This document shows positions 33,415 through 43,160 of a DNA stretch of 64,000 bases, piece by piece. The stretch is from Pontibacter arcticus (lineage in GTDB: Bacteria > Bacteroidota > Bacteroidia > Cytophagales > Hymenobacteraceae). Position numbers and translations under genes: made by a program. A model generated the notes under the pieces. The model searched no databases. It was not told the DNA's origin and saw only the letters and a list, made by a program, of their open reading frames with translations. Location of the stretch: assembly GCF_003284895.1 (NCBI RefSeq), contig NZ_QMDV01000001.1, positions 461,080-525,079 on the forward strand. The letters run 5' to 3'. How positions within the stretch are numbered: the first letter of the stretch is position 1; every line of letters begins with the position of its first letter.

Positions 33415-33714
33415 ATGAAGCTACAGATGCATTCAATCCACTTCGAAGCTGATAAACAGCTGAACGATTTTATCCAGGCTAAAGTAGATAAGTTATCAAC
33501 TTTTTATGATCGGATTGTGGAAGGGGAAGTTTTCCTGAAACATAATAACAGCGACGGAAACGATACCAAAACTGTGGAAATAAAACTTTATGTACCGGGC
33601 TCAACGCTGTTCTCTGAGGAAGATGCCCCCTCTTTTGAAGCGGCTGCCGACGCTGCTGTTAATGCGATGCGCCGCCAGCTAAAAAGGTTTAAGGAAAAGC
33701 AACTTGCCCATTAA
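33415..33714 (+). CDS. hpf: ribosome hibernation promoting factor (HPF/RaiA family)
   Basis: Small protein (99 residues from this ATG, 101 from the ATG at 33409) that binds the small ribosomal subunit and silences it in stationary phase. The fold of a four-strand sheet with two helices is typical: MHSIHFEADKQLNDFIQ (helix 1), VEIKLYVPGSTLFSEE (strands) and AADAAVNAMRRQLKRFKEK (helix 2, basic). It is short, lacking the C-terminal dimerization tail of long HPF. The longer frame starting at 33295 overlaps xerC and is not supported. Confidence 0.9.
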   Translation: MKLQMHSIHFEADKQLNDFIQAKVDKLSTFYDRIVEGEVFLKHNNSDGNDTKTVEIKLYVPGSTLFSEEDAPSFEAAADAAVNAMRRQLKRFKEKQLAH

Positions 33715-33745
33715 CCTGTCATGGAATTTATACTTAGTATATAGC

Positions 33746-33791
33746 TATAAACAAAAAGGCCTGCTTTAAGAAGCAGGCCTTTTTGTTTATA
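33746..33791. terminator. bidirectional terminator between hpf and metK
   Basis: Perfect 21-bp stem (33746-33766 with 33771-33791), 4-nt loop, A/T-rich ends giving T tracts in both directions. Confidence 0.9.
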
Positions 33792-33804
33792 AAAATTAGT
33801 CTGA

Positions 33805-35109
33805 TTACAAATTAAATTCAGCTTTGATCTGATCAACAAAATCAAGTTTCTCCCAGGTAAAGGTTTCAAACTCTTTTGTTGTCTTTTTGCCATCTACCAG
33901 TACTTCTACCATCTTCGTACCAGGCGTTCTGCCCATGTGGCCGTAAGCTGCAGTCTCAGAGAAGATAGGATTTTGCAATCCAAAACGCTGCACAATTGCA
34001 TATGGGCGCAGATCGAACAACTTGTTTACTTTGTCAGCAATCTCTCCATCGCTTATTAAGTTACCGTTTGCATCTTTTACTTTAGTAGAGCCATACGTGG
34101 TAACATACACACCTACCGGGTTTGCAACTCCAATAGCATACGCTACCTGTACCAGCACCTGATCTGCAACGCCTGCTGCTACTAAGTTTTTAGCAATGTG
34201 GCGCGTGGCATAAGCTGCTGATCGGTCTACTTTAGAAGAATCTTTACCAGAGAAAGCGCCTCCGCCGTGTGCGCCTTTGCCGCCGTACGTATCTACAATA
34301 ATTTTACGACCGGTTAAGCCTGTATCGCCGTGCGGGCCACCAATTACGAACTTGCCGGTTGGGTTGATATGATGAACGATATCGTTATCAAATAACTTCT
34401 GGGTGCGCTCAGGCAATAGCTTCAGTACACGTGGTATAAGTATGGATTCGATGTCTTTCTCGATCTGCTGGAGCATTTCTACTTCAGCTGTGTTCTTCGC
34501 CTCATCCGAATCGCCCTCAGGGAGAACAAACTCATCATGCTGCGTGGAAATTACGATCGTATCGATTCTCTGAGGTACGTGGTTGTCGCTATACTTAATT
34601 GTTACCTGCGATTTTGCATCCGGGCGCAAATAGGTCATCTCTTTGCCTTCCTTACGGATAGCAGACAGCTCCTGCAGCAGCAAATGCGAGATGCTAAGTG
34701 CCAACGGCATATAGTTATCTGTTTCGTTTGTTGCATACCCGAACATCATGCCCTGGTCGCCAGCGCCTTGTTCTTCCGGGTTGGCACGCTCAACGCCCTG
34801 GTTTATATCACTTGATTGCTCATGTATGGCTGAAATAACACCACAGGCATCTGCATCAAACTTATATTCTGATTTTGTATAACCAATTCGCTTGATAACA
34901 TCGCGTGCTACTTTCTGCACATCAACGTAAGCTTCTGTTTTAACTTCACCGCTAAGTACCACTAAACCAGTAGTTACAAGCGTTTCGCAGGCAACTTTGG
35001 ATTGTGGGTCCTGCTTTAAAAATTCATCTAATAATGCATCCGAGATTTGATCGGCAACTTTATCCGGGTGCCCTTCTGACACAGACTCAGATGTAAATAA
35101 ATATGGCAT
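33805..35109 (-). CDS. metK: S-adenosylmethionine synthetase
   Basis: Makes SAM from methionine and ATP, the methyl donor whose by-product is handled by AhcY. The 434-residue length is long compared with the E. coli enzyme but usual for Bacteroidota forms. [17 protein letters not shown] is the substrate loop, [15 protein letters not shown] the ATP/methionine loop, and [16 protein letters not shown] the P-loop-like region. It stands alone with a TACATTTG box upstream. No SAM riboswitch structure was recognised in its leader. Confidence 0.97.
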   Translation of the reverse strand: MPYLFTSESVSEGHPDKVADQISDALLDEFLKQDPQSKVACETLVTTGLVVLSGEVKTEAYVDVQKVARDVIKRIGYTKSEYKFDADACGVISAIHEQSSDINQGVERANPEEQGAGDQGMMFGYATNETDNYMPLALSISHLLLQELSAIRKEGKEMTYLRPDAKSQVTIKYSDNHVPQRIDTIVISTQHDEFVLPEGDSDEAKNTAEVEMLQQIEKDIESILIPRVLKLLPERTQKLFDNDIVHHINPTGKFVIGGPHGDTGLTGRKIIVDTYGGKGAHGGGAFSGKDSSKVDRSAAYATRHIAKNLVAAGVADQVLVQVAYAIGVANPVGVYVTTYGSTKVKDANGNLISDGEIADKVNKLFDLRPYAIVQRFGLQNPIFSETAAYGHMGRTPGTKMVEVLVDGKKTTKEFETFTWEKLDFVDQIKAEFNL

Positions 35110-35167
35110 TTTACAATTGTGTTATAGGTACAAAGTATAAAAGCATCTGCCTACGCGGCAGCGGGTA

Positions 35168-35175
35168 CAAATGTA
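35168..35175 (-). promoter_or_regulatory. -7 promoter box upstream of metK
   Basis: TACATTTG on the minus strand, 59 bp before the start. No clear -33 TTG was found. Confidence 0.5.
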
Positions 35176-35382
35176 CGGGTTATTAAACACTTTAAAAATG
35201 AATGTTTGCATAACCTTATTTCATACTTGTACCTCGTTTAAAAAATTAAAAATTCAGGTTTGTAAAAAGTAAAGCATTCGGAAGTCTAAATGTTTACATA
35301 ACAACCCGCCTGAGTGCATAACTTTTTAAACATTGACTCGTTCCTTACCTTATCCAATTTATACTATAGGCATACAATACTT

Positions 35383-36189
35383 ATGAAGCGATTAATAACC
35401 CTACTCTCACTTATCACTATTTTTACACAACATACTTTTGCTCAGGATGATTCTCCATATAAAACAAGCGTAAAAGTTGATTTACCGATTATAGCAGCCG
35501 GCATGGGTCTTAGCTACTATGGCTTAACATTGATGCAGGATAAAGATGGCCTCTCAGAAGTTGAAGCGGCTAACCTGAATAAAAATGATGTAAATGGTTT
35601 TGACAGGTTCTCTGCCGGTTACCATTCTGAGCGTGCAAATACAATCAGTGATTATCCTTTTTACGGTTCTTTTGTAGCCGTGCCGGTTCTTACCTTACTT
35701 AATGAGAACATGCGTGGCAAGGCAGGCCAGATCTTTGGTTTATATGTAGAAACGATGGCCATAACAGGTGCCTTGTTCACTATGACCAATGGTAACGTAG
35801 TACGTAACCGCCCTTTAACGTACAGCCCCGAGGTTGATTATTCTGAGAAGAATTCTTCTAATGCACAAAACTCTTTTTATGCAGGCCATACAGCTGCGGC
35901 TGCTACAGCATCTTTCTTCGCTGCAAAAGTGTTCCATGATTTTAACCCGGATTCGCCGATGCGCCCCTTCGTTTGGGCTGCCGCCGCTACAGTTCCTGCT
36001 GTGGTAGGTTATGCCAGACTAAAGGCCGGTAAACACTTTTTAAGTGATAACTTATTAGGATACGGCATCGGTGCAGCGGTAGGTATACTTGTACCACAGT
36101 TGCACAAAAAATCAAACAAGACGAACTTAAGCTTATTCCCTGTTTCGGGCGGCGATTACAATGGCGCCATGATGACCTATTCTTTCTAA
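35383..36189 (+). CDS. exported PAP2-family phosphatase
   Basis: A 268-residue membrane-associated phosphatase of the PAP2/acid phosphatase type, with an N-terminal signal peptide ending near TFAQ. Start ATG 35383 (MKRLITLLSL) is chosen over the longer frame from 35314. Catalytic motifs are present in order: VRNRPLTY (phosphate-binding Arg-Pro), FYAGHTAAAAT (AGH for SGH) and ARLKAGKHFLSDNL (R-x5-H-x3-D). Several hydrophobic helices follow. It may act on lipid or isoprenoid diphosphates at the periplasmic side. Confidence 0.87.
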   Translation: MKRLITLLSLITIFTQHTFAQDDSPYKTSVKVDLPIIAAGMGLSYYGLTLMQDKDGLSEVEAANLNKNDVNGFDRFSAGYHSERANTISDYPFYGSFVAVPVLTLLNENMRGKAGQIFGLYVETMAITGALFTMTNGNVVRNRPLTYSPEVDYSEKNSSNAQNSFYAGHTAAAATASFFAAKVFHDFNPDSPMRPFVWAAAATVPAVVGYARLKAGKHFLSDNLLGYGIGAAVGILVPQLHKKSNKTNLSLFPVSGGDYNGAMMTYSF

Positions 36190-36200
36190 AAGTATAGCCT

Positions 36201-36242
36201 AAACAAAAAAGGCCACCCTATATAGAGTGGCCTTTTTTGTTT
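36201..36242. terminator. bidirectional terminator between PAP2 and the first SusD gene
   Basis: 16-bp stem (36201-36216 with 36227-36242) with A6/T6 flanks; convergent genes on either side. An AAGTATA copy sits just left of it. Confidence 0.88.
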
Positions 36243-36263
36243 GAATTAAGCTGAATTAACTCA

Positions 36264-37838
36264 TTAGTTATTCAGTACCGGGTTGTTGAGTATTTCTGCT
36301 TGCGGGATAGGGAAAGTCAATTCGTCAGAATCCCAGGCAAAAGATTTACCAGCTTCAAACAAGTGGTTTTCGCCTCTTGTAACAGTAGCTTTATTTCTCT
36401 TCATGGCCAAGTAGGCTTTACCTTCACCCCATAGCTCAATACGAGTTTGCAGGTAAATTTCATCTTGCAAAGCTTTACCGCTCAAAGCATCTAAGTAGCT
36501 AAGATTTGGAATTCTGCTGGCTAATACTTCCTTCAGTCTGTCTCTTGCAGGGCCATCCTGACCAAGCTTTGCTTTCGCTTCTGCATTAAGCAGATACATT
36601 TCTTCAATACGCATGTATACGTAATCAGTTATTACAGTGCGTTGGCCGCCGGGTATTCTGGATGGATCGAAAAACTTATTTACAGGCATCAGGTCAAAGC
36701 TACCTTCCGTGTATCCGTCTCCTTTATAAAACTTCTCGATTCCACCACCAATCGGATCAAACTGCCTTTTTCTGATATCATCCGTTCTAATAGCATCATA
36801 CAGGCTTTTGTCAATTACTTTCGGGTCGCCGGCCCAGGTATAACTGTAAGTAAAAATATCCATTTGCCCCCACCACGAAACAATATCCAACTCATTAGCG
36901 ATAGTTAAATCCACGCCCCACATCCAGCTCGGATTTGCAACATTGTTAAAACCTGCCTGTGAGTTTGTTACAGTTCCGGTTTCCGGATCCACATTAGCGA
37001 CTAGTTCAGTAGAGGTCATTAATCTGTAGCCACCAGTTGCAATAACTTCGTCTGTTAATGTTACTACACGATTCAGATCTGGGGTAGCCCCCCTCGCAGC
37101 TAAAGCATAAGCTAAAAGCCCTTTCACTACTGATTGATCTATCTGATCTTTAGACTTCCGTTTAAACCCTTGCAAATTTACCAAAGCATCATCCAGATCA
37201 CTAATAATCAGATTGTATACTTCGGCTGAGGTACTTTTAGGCTGATTAGGAACTTTGGTCGAAGTATAAATCGGCAATATTTTCTCAGAGCCTGTTCCAT
37301 ATCCAGTTGCATAAAACTGCGCTAAGTAAAAATAAGCATATGCTCTCACTGCTTTTGCCTGGCCCATAATCAAACGATTTATAGGTTCTATCTGCTTTGC
37401 ATCTGTTCCTCCCAAAGCATCTATTACAGTGTTTGCTCCCAGGATCAAACGGTAGTAGTAACGCCAGGGCTTATACGCATCAATTCTGGTAAAATCTTTG
37501 GTAGACTGATGCCTTACTAAGGTCTCATACCATCCGTAATTCAATCCAGCTACTGCTACATCAGATGCAAGCATATCGCTGTAAATGTCATATCCTTTCT
37601 GTCCGAAATCATCATGATCAAGGTTATCATCACTAATACCACCTGTGCCTGTATCATACATAGTGGCATACAACCCGGCTATACTTCCCATCAACAATGA
37701 AGGGTCTTTTGCTGCTGCTGCTGCTACTTGTTCTGGTGATAGTTCTTCGTTGGGCTGCTTTTCCAGAAATTCATTTTCACAACTTGTTAATGTAAAAGAC
37801 AGCATTGCTGCTGTAAGTATGTAAAAGATTTTTTTCAT
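36264..37838 (-). CDS. SusD/RagB-family outer-membrane lipoprotein (locus 1)
   Basis: Surface substrate-binding lid of a SusCD pair, 524 residues. The lipoprotein signal ends in LTSC (C20), and the mature N-terminus FLEKQPNEELSPEQVAAA is a typical SusD start. The helical TPR-like scaffold (about 50-300) and the C-terminal SusD domain (RIEEMYLLNAEAKAKLGQ) are complete. It follows its SusC partner by 9 bp, so both are one transcript with SusC first. The ligand is not deducible. Codons show few dispersed motif copies. Confidence 0.95.
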   Translation of the reverse strand: MKKIFYILTAAMLSFTLTSCENEFLEKQPNEELSPEQVAAAAAKDPSLLMGSIAGLYATMYDTGTGGISDDNLDHDDFGQKGYDIYSDMLASDVAVAGLNYGWYETLVRHQSTKDFTRIDAYKPWRYYYRLILGANTVIDALGGTDAKQIEPINRLIMGQAKAVRAYAYFYLAQFYATGYGTGSEKILPIYTSTKVPNQPKSTSAEVYNLIISDLDDALVNLQGFKRKSKDQIDQSVVKGLLAYALAARGATPDLNRVVTLTDEVIATGGYRLMTSTELVANVDPETGTVTNSQAGFNNVANPSWMWGVDLTIANELDIVSWWGQMDIFTYSYTWAGDPKVIDKSLYDAIRTDDIRKRQFDPIGGGIEKFYKGDGYTEGSFDLMPVNKFFDPSRIPGGQRTVITDYVYMRIEEMYLLNAEAKAKLGQDGPARDRLKEVLASRIPNLSYLDALSGKALQDEIYLQTRIELWGEGKAYLAMKRNKATVTRGENHLFEAGKSFAWDSDELTFPIPQAEILNNPVLNN

Positions 37839-37847
37839 ATTGCTTAA

Positions 37848-40800
37848 TTAAATCTTAATTTTTAAACCTGCCGTTACAGTTGATAAAGGAGAATAGCGGT
37901 AAGAACTTGATCCTCCTGCTTCTGAAGTAGTAGGGTTAAAGCCCTTCCGTGCCGAGTTGATCCATAAATTATCTCCTGAAACCCATACAGAAAGGCCCCC
38001 TATACCAAATTTGTTTGTATAAGATGCGGGCAGCGCATATCCTAGCCTGATATTATTAAGAATCAGATAATTTGCTTTGGTTAAGAAGCGGGTTGATGCC
38101 GAACTAGCATTTGGATCATAGTTATTGGAAAGTCTTGGCACGCCATTTCCTGGGTTTTCTTCACTTTGCCATCTGCCTAATATGTCTGTATGCCAGTTAT
38201 TTCTGCCTACTATCCCATTGTCCATTAACAGAGCATAAGCACCATCATAAGCATATCCGCCAACACTATATAACATTTGCGCGCTGAACTCAAAGCCTTT
38301 GTAACCTGCTACTAGATTAAACGCTCCCCGGATTTTAGGAATAGAAGATTTGCCAACAAATCTGGTGGTAGCTAAAGAATATATTTTAGTTGTAGTTGAT
38401 TTCAAACTCCCCTCTTTAACATCAGGATTGTTTGCTAAATAATCGGCTAAACTCTGAATACCTTCTCCTTCATCAAGTATATCGTTGCTATTTGCATCAG
38501 CATAATACCTGTTCCAGGTTCCTACGCCTTCTATAGGGTCTACGCCAGCCCACTCACGTAAATAATAATCGTATACCGAATGTCCTTTTGCCCAGGCAAC
38601 AGTACCTTGCACATCAAGAAATTCTTGCTGGCCTTTAGTAGGATCGATTGGCATAGAAGTGATCTCGTTATCGAACATCTCACCGTTTACACCCAAGTCA
38701 ATAAAGAGATCCTTTTTCTTTATAAGATGCCCGGTCAAATCAAACTCTACTCCCCTGTTTCTAAGTTTACCATCATTTACTTTTATTGTAGCATAGCCAA
38801 GGGAAGGTCCAACTCCTCTATCAAAGATAAGGTCTTCGGTATTTTTAATATAATAGTCCACGGACCCTGACAGGTAGTTACCAAGGCCGAACTCTATACC
38901 TGTCTGGAACATTTTAGATGTTTCCCAGGTCAGATCCGGATTACCTTTTGTACCGTTAGATAAAGCAGGTTCATCATTCAGGTTACCTACTTTAAGCAGA
39001 TCATATCCTGGGTAATAGCCTACGCCAGCCTGATCACCGATAAGGCCGTAACTAGCTTTCAGTTTCAAGGAGTTGAATATATTCTGATTGGCCATAAAGC
39101 CTTCGTTTGAAAGAAGCCATGCTGCACCAACTGAGCCGAAATTGCCCCATTTATCATTCCTGAATTTAGAGGATCCATCCCTGCGGAGGGTAGCCGATAC
39201 AAAATATTTCTGGTCGAAGCTGTAATTGATCTGCCCAAAATAACTTTCTAAAGCATACTCTTGTGTAAAAGACTTTGAGGGCTGAGAAACGACTGCATTG
39301 TTTAATTCTTCAATATTCGGATCAACTAAGTTAAAACCGGATGCAGTTAAGGTATTAAGATTCCAGTCAGTTGCTTCGTGGGCGCCCAGTACTTCGAGAT
39401 TATGCTGGCCGAAGGTCTTGTTATACCTTAGTAGATTTAAAAGATTGTAAGTAAACAGCTCCCTTCTTTGATGCGTTAAACTGCCATTCTGCGAAGCTGA
39501 ATTGCCGTAGTATTTATTTCCTCTGTTGATGAATTTATTGTGATAGTACTGTACGCCTATGCGGTTCTCCAGTGTTAAGCCATCCAGAATAGTAACGTTC
39601 AAACTTGCGCTGCCATTTAGCTCGTTACGGTTGTTTCTGTTCGTATTGTATGTTGCATCTGCAATAGCATTTGTAAAACCTCCAAAACCACGTGGTGTAA
39701 CTGTACCATAATCAAACTGGTTGCCGCCAAAGATCGGGTCAGTAACAAACTGACCGGCAGCATCCCGCATAAACAAAGGATAAATAGATGGAATGTTATC
39801 TACAAACCAGAATATACTTCCTGCATCTGCAGTCTGGCCTCCGTTATTGGTTTCGGTTCTGGCATATCCAATATTTACCGATCCATTCAACCATTTATTT
39901 ATCTCCTGATTAACATTTAAACGTGCCGAAGTACGCTCGAAATCAGATTTAAGCAAGTATCCCTTATCCTTTAGGTAGCCGAACGAAGAAAAGTAACACG
40001 TCTTGTTAGACGACCCGCCAAACTTAACATTAACTTCTTGCCGTGCAGAGTTCTGAAAGCCGTAGTCTTCCCAGTTTTCAGGCGTATACTTTCTCGTTAT
40101 ACCTTCTCTTACATTTCTTGTAACAGGGTCAATCAGTTGAGCGCCGTTGGCTGCATTCCACATATTATACCCCGGGCTTATTCCATTAGCAGAAAACAAA
40201 ACTGAATTTGCATAGTTAGTAGGGTTTGCCAGGTTATAAGCTGCACCTTGGTTATATAAGCTTTCCCATGCTAAACCGATATATTGCTCTGGTGATTTAA
40301 TAGTGCTGTATCGGGGTAATAAATTCATGTTTGTACCTACATTTACATCAGCTTCAATGTAAGACTTTTGCCCTTTACCAGTTTTGGTAGTAATAAGAAC
40401 TACACCGTTGGCACCTCGTGCGCCATATATAGCAGTCGCAGCCGCATCTTTCAAAACAGTAGTAGACGCAATATCAGCAGGGTTGATTGAATTAAGGCTA
40501 CCAGAAAAAGGAATACCATCCACTACATACAAAGGATCACGGTTACCGTTCACAGAACCCAGACCACGGATTCGGATTGTTGCTACTGTACCAGGCTGGC
40601 CACTGGTATTTACAACACGTACACCTGCCACTTCTCCGGCTAACGCCTGTGAAACGTTAGAAACACTCTTGCTTTCTAATTTAGCTGCGCTAATTACTTT
40701 TGCAGTACCGGTAAAAGATTCTTGTGTACTGGTAGAATAACCAACTACTACAACTTCGTTGAGTGCTCTGGTATCTTCAGCCAGTTGCACATTTAAAGTA

Positions 40801-41069
40801 TTTCTACCATCTAATGCAATTTCCTGGGTTTGATATCCTAAGAATTTAAAGAGCATAGTAACATCTCCTGATGGTGCATTTATGGTATAGGCTCCATTAG
40901 CACTAGTATAAGTACCAACAGAAGAGCCGTTAACAGTTACTCCCACACCGGGCAAGCCCTGCCCGGTAGTAGCATCCGTTACCGTTCCTGAAACAGTGTG
41001 ACTTTGCGCCCATGCCTGATTAATCAGACAAAGCAACAGAGCCAAATTCAATAGTAGAATTTTTCTCAT
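37848..41069 (-). CDS. SusC/RagA-family TonB-dependent receptor (locus 1)
   Basis: Outer-membrane barrel of 1073 residues. A signal peptide (ending INQAWAQ) precedes a carboxypeptidase-D-like domain (SGTVTDATTGQGLPGVGVTV), then a TonB-box-like region (LNEVVVVGY). The plug is at about 115-220, with LYVVDGIPFSG, and a 22-strand barrel ends at the C-terminus in a hydrophobic strand. It works with the SusD lipoprotein to import a polymer breakdown product using TonB energy. A promoter-like TATCTTTG lies 66 bp upstream. Complete, with no frameshift visible. Confidence 0.95.
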   Translation of the reverse strand: MRKILLLNLALLLCLINQAWAQSHTVSGTVTDATTGQGLPGVGVTVNGSSVGTYTSANGAYTINAPSGDVTMLFKFLGYQTQEIALDGRNTLNVQLAEDTRALNEVVVVGYSTSTQESFTGTAKVISAAKLESKSVSNVSQALAGEVAGVRVVNTSGQPGTVATIRIRGLGSVNGNRDPLYVVDGIPFSGSLNSINPADIASTTVLKDAAATAIYGARGANGVVLITTKTGKGQKSYIEADVNVGTNMNLLPRYSTIKSPEQYIGLAWESLYNQGAAYNLANPTNYANSVLFSANGISPGYNMWNAANGAQLIDPVTRNVREGITRKYTPENWEDYGFQNSARQEVNVKFGGSSNKTCYFSSFGYLKDKGYLLKSDFERTSARLNVNQEINKWLNGSVNIGYARTETNNGGQTADAGSIFWFVDNIPSIYPLFMRDAAGQFVTDPIFGGNQFDYGTVTPRGFGGFTNAIADATYNTNRNNRNELNGSASLNVTILDGLTLENRIGVQYYHNKFINRGNKYYGNSASQNGSLTHQRRELFTYNLLNLLRYNKTFGQHNLEVLGAHEATDWNLNTLTASGFNLVDPNIEELNNAVVSQPSKSFTQEYALESYFGQINYSFDQKYFVSATLRRDGSSKFRNDKWGNFGSVGAAWLLSNEGFMANQNIFNSLKLKASYGLIGDQAGVGYYPGYDLLKVGNLNDEPALSNGTKGNPDLTWETSKMFQTGIEFGLGNYLSGSVDYYIKNTEDLIFDRGVGPSLGYATIKVNDGKLRNRGVEFDLTGHLIKKKDLFIDLGVNGEMFDNEITSMPIDPTKGQQEFLDVQGTVAWAKGHSVYDYYLREWAGVDPIEGVGTWNRYYADANSNDILDEGEGIQSLADYLANNPDVKEGSLKSTTTKIYSLATTRFVGKSSIPKIRGAFNLVAGYKGFEFSAQMLYSVGGYAYDGAYALLMDNGIVGRNNWHTDILGRWQSEENPGNGVPRLSNNYDPNASSASTRFLTKANYLILNNIRLGYALPASYTNKFGIGGLSVWVSGDNLWINSARKGFNPTTSEAGGSSSYRYSPLSTVTAGLKIKI

Positions 41070-41574
41070 ATAACTCTAATAACAAAAATTGATTTAATTA
41101 GAATAGTGTAACAAATTGTATTTAGTCCTAACTTCAAAGATATATTATTCTAATAACATTAAATAAACTAAGAAACAGAACATGTTTTCATACAACTTTA
41201 TGTCTTATCCAAGATTCAATCTAGCTATATCAAGCCACAAGGATTTTCATATTTTTTCATTAAGACACATCGACTAGTATTTACTTTAGCAAGTATAGAA
41301 GCGATTAAAACTTGATTTTTTTACCTGCCATAAGTTCACAGAACCTCCTTTTTTAGCTTTTATAACTCTACAAATAAAGCATAATAAGAATTAAAAAATA
41401 CAATTTAATAATCTTAAAATTTATAAAATAAAGAGATAGCTCACGAAGGAAACCACCTCTCTATTTTGCAAATAAACTTCTAATCTCAGCTATATCTTCC
41501 TGAGACTTTCTTTAAAGATTTTATAAATTATCTTACAAAGTCTAAGTAAGTATACCATACGATATTAGCATATA
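41070..41574. other. AT-rich intergenic region upstream of SusC locus 1
   Basis: About 500 bp with no ORF of note. It contains a promoter-like TATCTTTG for the downstream susC-type gene (41142-41135) and two AAGTATA copies (near 41291 and 41549). It has no RNA gene. Confidence 0.6.
41135..41142 (-). promoter_or_regulatory. -7 promoter box upstream of SusC locus 1
   Basis: TATCTTTG on the minus strand, 66 bp before the start. Confidence 0.5.
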
Positions 41575-41620
41575 TGTAAAACAAAAAGGCCACTCATGTG
41601 AGTGGCCTTTTTGTTTTACA
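41575..41620 (-). terminator. terminator of SusCD locus 2
   Basis: Perfect 22-bp stem (41575-41596 with 41599-41620) with a 2-nt loop and a T-rich minus-strand side; 13 bp after the SusD stop. Confidence 0.88.
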
Positions 41621-41632
41621 TACCAATAATGG

Positions 41633-43135
41633 TTATGGGTTTTGCTGCCCTTTCAATTTTGGATTGTTATCTATCTCTACCTGAGGTATCTGATGGATAA
41701 ACATATCTGAATTGGCTTTCGTCTCACCTAATACTGCCGTGTGGTTACCCGTACGGATCAGAGGCTTTTGCAGACGTTTGATGTCAAGTAAGCCAAAGCC
41801 TTCGCCATAAAGTTCTTTTCTTCTCTCTACAAAGATCTCTTCCAGCAGAGCATCTCCTACAGCCAGTGTTGGCAACACAAGCATTGCATCTGTATAACGC
41901 TGCTTACGCAGCTCTAACAGCAGCAGCTGGGCAGCCGCTGGGTTGTCTAGTCTTGCCTGAGCTTCTGCCTCTATGAGGAGCATTTCAGCAGAGCGCATCA
42001 ATGGTATATGCCCCCCGAGTGTAGTAAGATCTTTGAACTTGGTGATGGTATAACGGTCAGAAGTCCACACTTTATTGCCATTGCTGGTTACAAATGCTTT
42101 CTCATCTTCCTGGAACTCACGACGCGCATCGTTTGCATCAAATAACGCAACGAAGGTATCATTCGCACGCAGGTTGTTATAACCTACACGTGTATAGGCG
42201 CGGCTTCCGCTGGCAGACAGAGTATAGCGGCCATCTATGAAAGAGTAAAAGGAAGCAAAGGCGTTGTTCTGGTCAGCTGACTGTGGCAATCCCCAGATCC
42301 ACTCACCATTGCTATAACTATTGAATCCGCTTTTATAAGTTGCAGCAGTCATCAGAGGATAACCTGTACGTGCCTTCTGGGCAAATTCAACAGCTTTAGT
42401 CCACTCTCCCATCTCCAGGTAAACGCGTGCCAGCATACCTTGCGCTACGTTCTTGTTGATACGGCTCTTGCTTGGACGGGCATCTGTAAGAGTTCCTTCC
42501 GCAGTAGTCAGATCCAGCAGGATTTGTGCGTATACCTGCTCCAATGTTGCTCTTTCCTTGCCCTCTGTCTGAGGAGTAGCAGGTTCCAGCATAAGCGGAA
42601 CAGCCAGCGCATTTTTATCTTTCAGGTACGTGTGCTGATACGCACGAGCCAGGTTAAAGTAAGAGAAAGCTCTGATTACTCTTGCTTCAGCTTCCAGAGA
42701 CTTTATCTCAGCTTCTGTAGCATCCGGCAACTTGGACGAAAATGCAATGATGTTGTTTGCATTCGTAATCAGGTTATAGGCATGGCCCCAGAGAATACGC
42801 GTACCACGGTATGTGGCAAGCTTATTCGCATGTTCGTACTGGAAGACAAACCAGTTCGTGTTTGCCATAACATCCTGTCCCATCACGTCGAATGTCATCA
42901 TATAGGAAGGAACCCCGTAGCTATCATGGCTTATAGCTCCTTGATTAACAGGTGCCTGGCGCATCAAACGTATGGTGCCTTCCAATGCTGCCTCAGCACC
43001 AGCTTTATTGCTGAAAGCCTGATCATAAGACACCTTGTTGGACGGTACTGTCTCAAGGTAATCTTTTTCACAAGCAGTTAAGCTCAGCGTAGCGCCAAGT
43101 ATAACTGCTAAAAATTTTATATTCTTGATTCTCAT
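41633..43135 (-). CDS. SusD/RagB-family outer-membrane lipoprotein (locus 2)
   Basis: Surface-exposed binding lipoprotein of 500 residues. The lipobox is LTAC (C22), followed by EKDYLETVPSNKVSYDQAF, a usual SusD start. The helical scaffold with FSYFNLARAYQHTY and the C-terminal SusD domain (LMRSAEMLLIEAEAQARL, then RRKELYGEGF) are complete. It follows the locus 2 SusC by 25 bp and ends at a terminator. Ligand unknown. Confidence 0.95.
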   Translation of the reverse strand: MRIKNIKFLAVILGATLSLTACEKDYLETVPSNKVSYDQAFSNKAGAEAALEGTIRLMRQAPVNQGAISHDSYGVPSYMMTFDVMGQDVMANTNWFVFQYEHANKLATYRGTRILWGHAYNLITNANNIIAFSSKLPDATEAEIKSLEAEARVIRAFSYFNLARAYQHTYLKDKNALAVPLMLEPATPQTEGKERATLEQVYAQILLDLTTAEGTLTDARPSKSRINKNVAQGMLARVYLEMGEWTKAVEFAQKARTGYPLMTAATYKSGFNSYSNGEWIWGLPQSADQNNAFASFYSFIDGRYTLSASGSRAYTRVGYNNLRANDTFVALFDANDARREFQEDEKAFVTSNGNKVWTSDRYTITKFKDLTTLGGHIPLMRSAEMLLIEAEAQARLDNPAAAQLLLLELRKQRYTDAMLVLPTLAVGDALLEEIFVERRKELYGEGFGLLDIKRLQKPLIRTGNHTAVLGETKANSDMFIHQIPQVEIDNNPKLKGQQNP

Positions 43136-43160
43136 TTTATCTTAGACTAAAAAATTGTTC

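Noticed and set aside
35110-35382. SAM riboswitch upstream of metK
   Set aside because: Inspection of the leader showed no recognisable SAM-riboswitch pattern; only a promoter box and one motif copy.
42440-43081. Plus-strand ORF of 213 codons opposite SusD 2
   Set aside because: Shadow of a complete SusD gene; Cys/Ser-rich translation has no family character.
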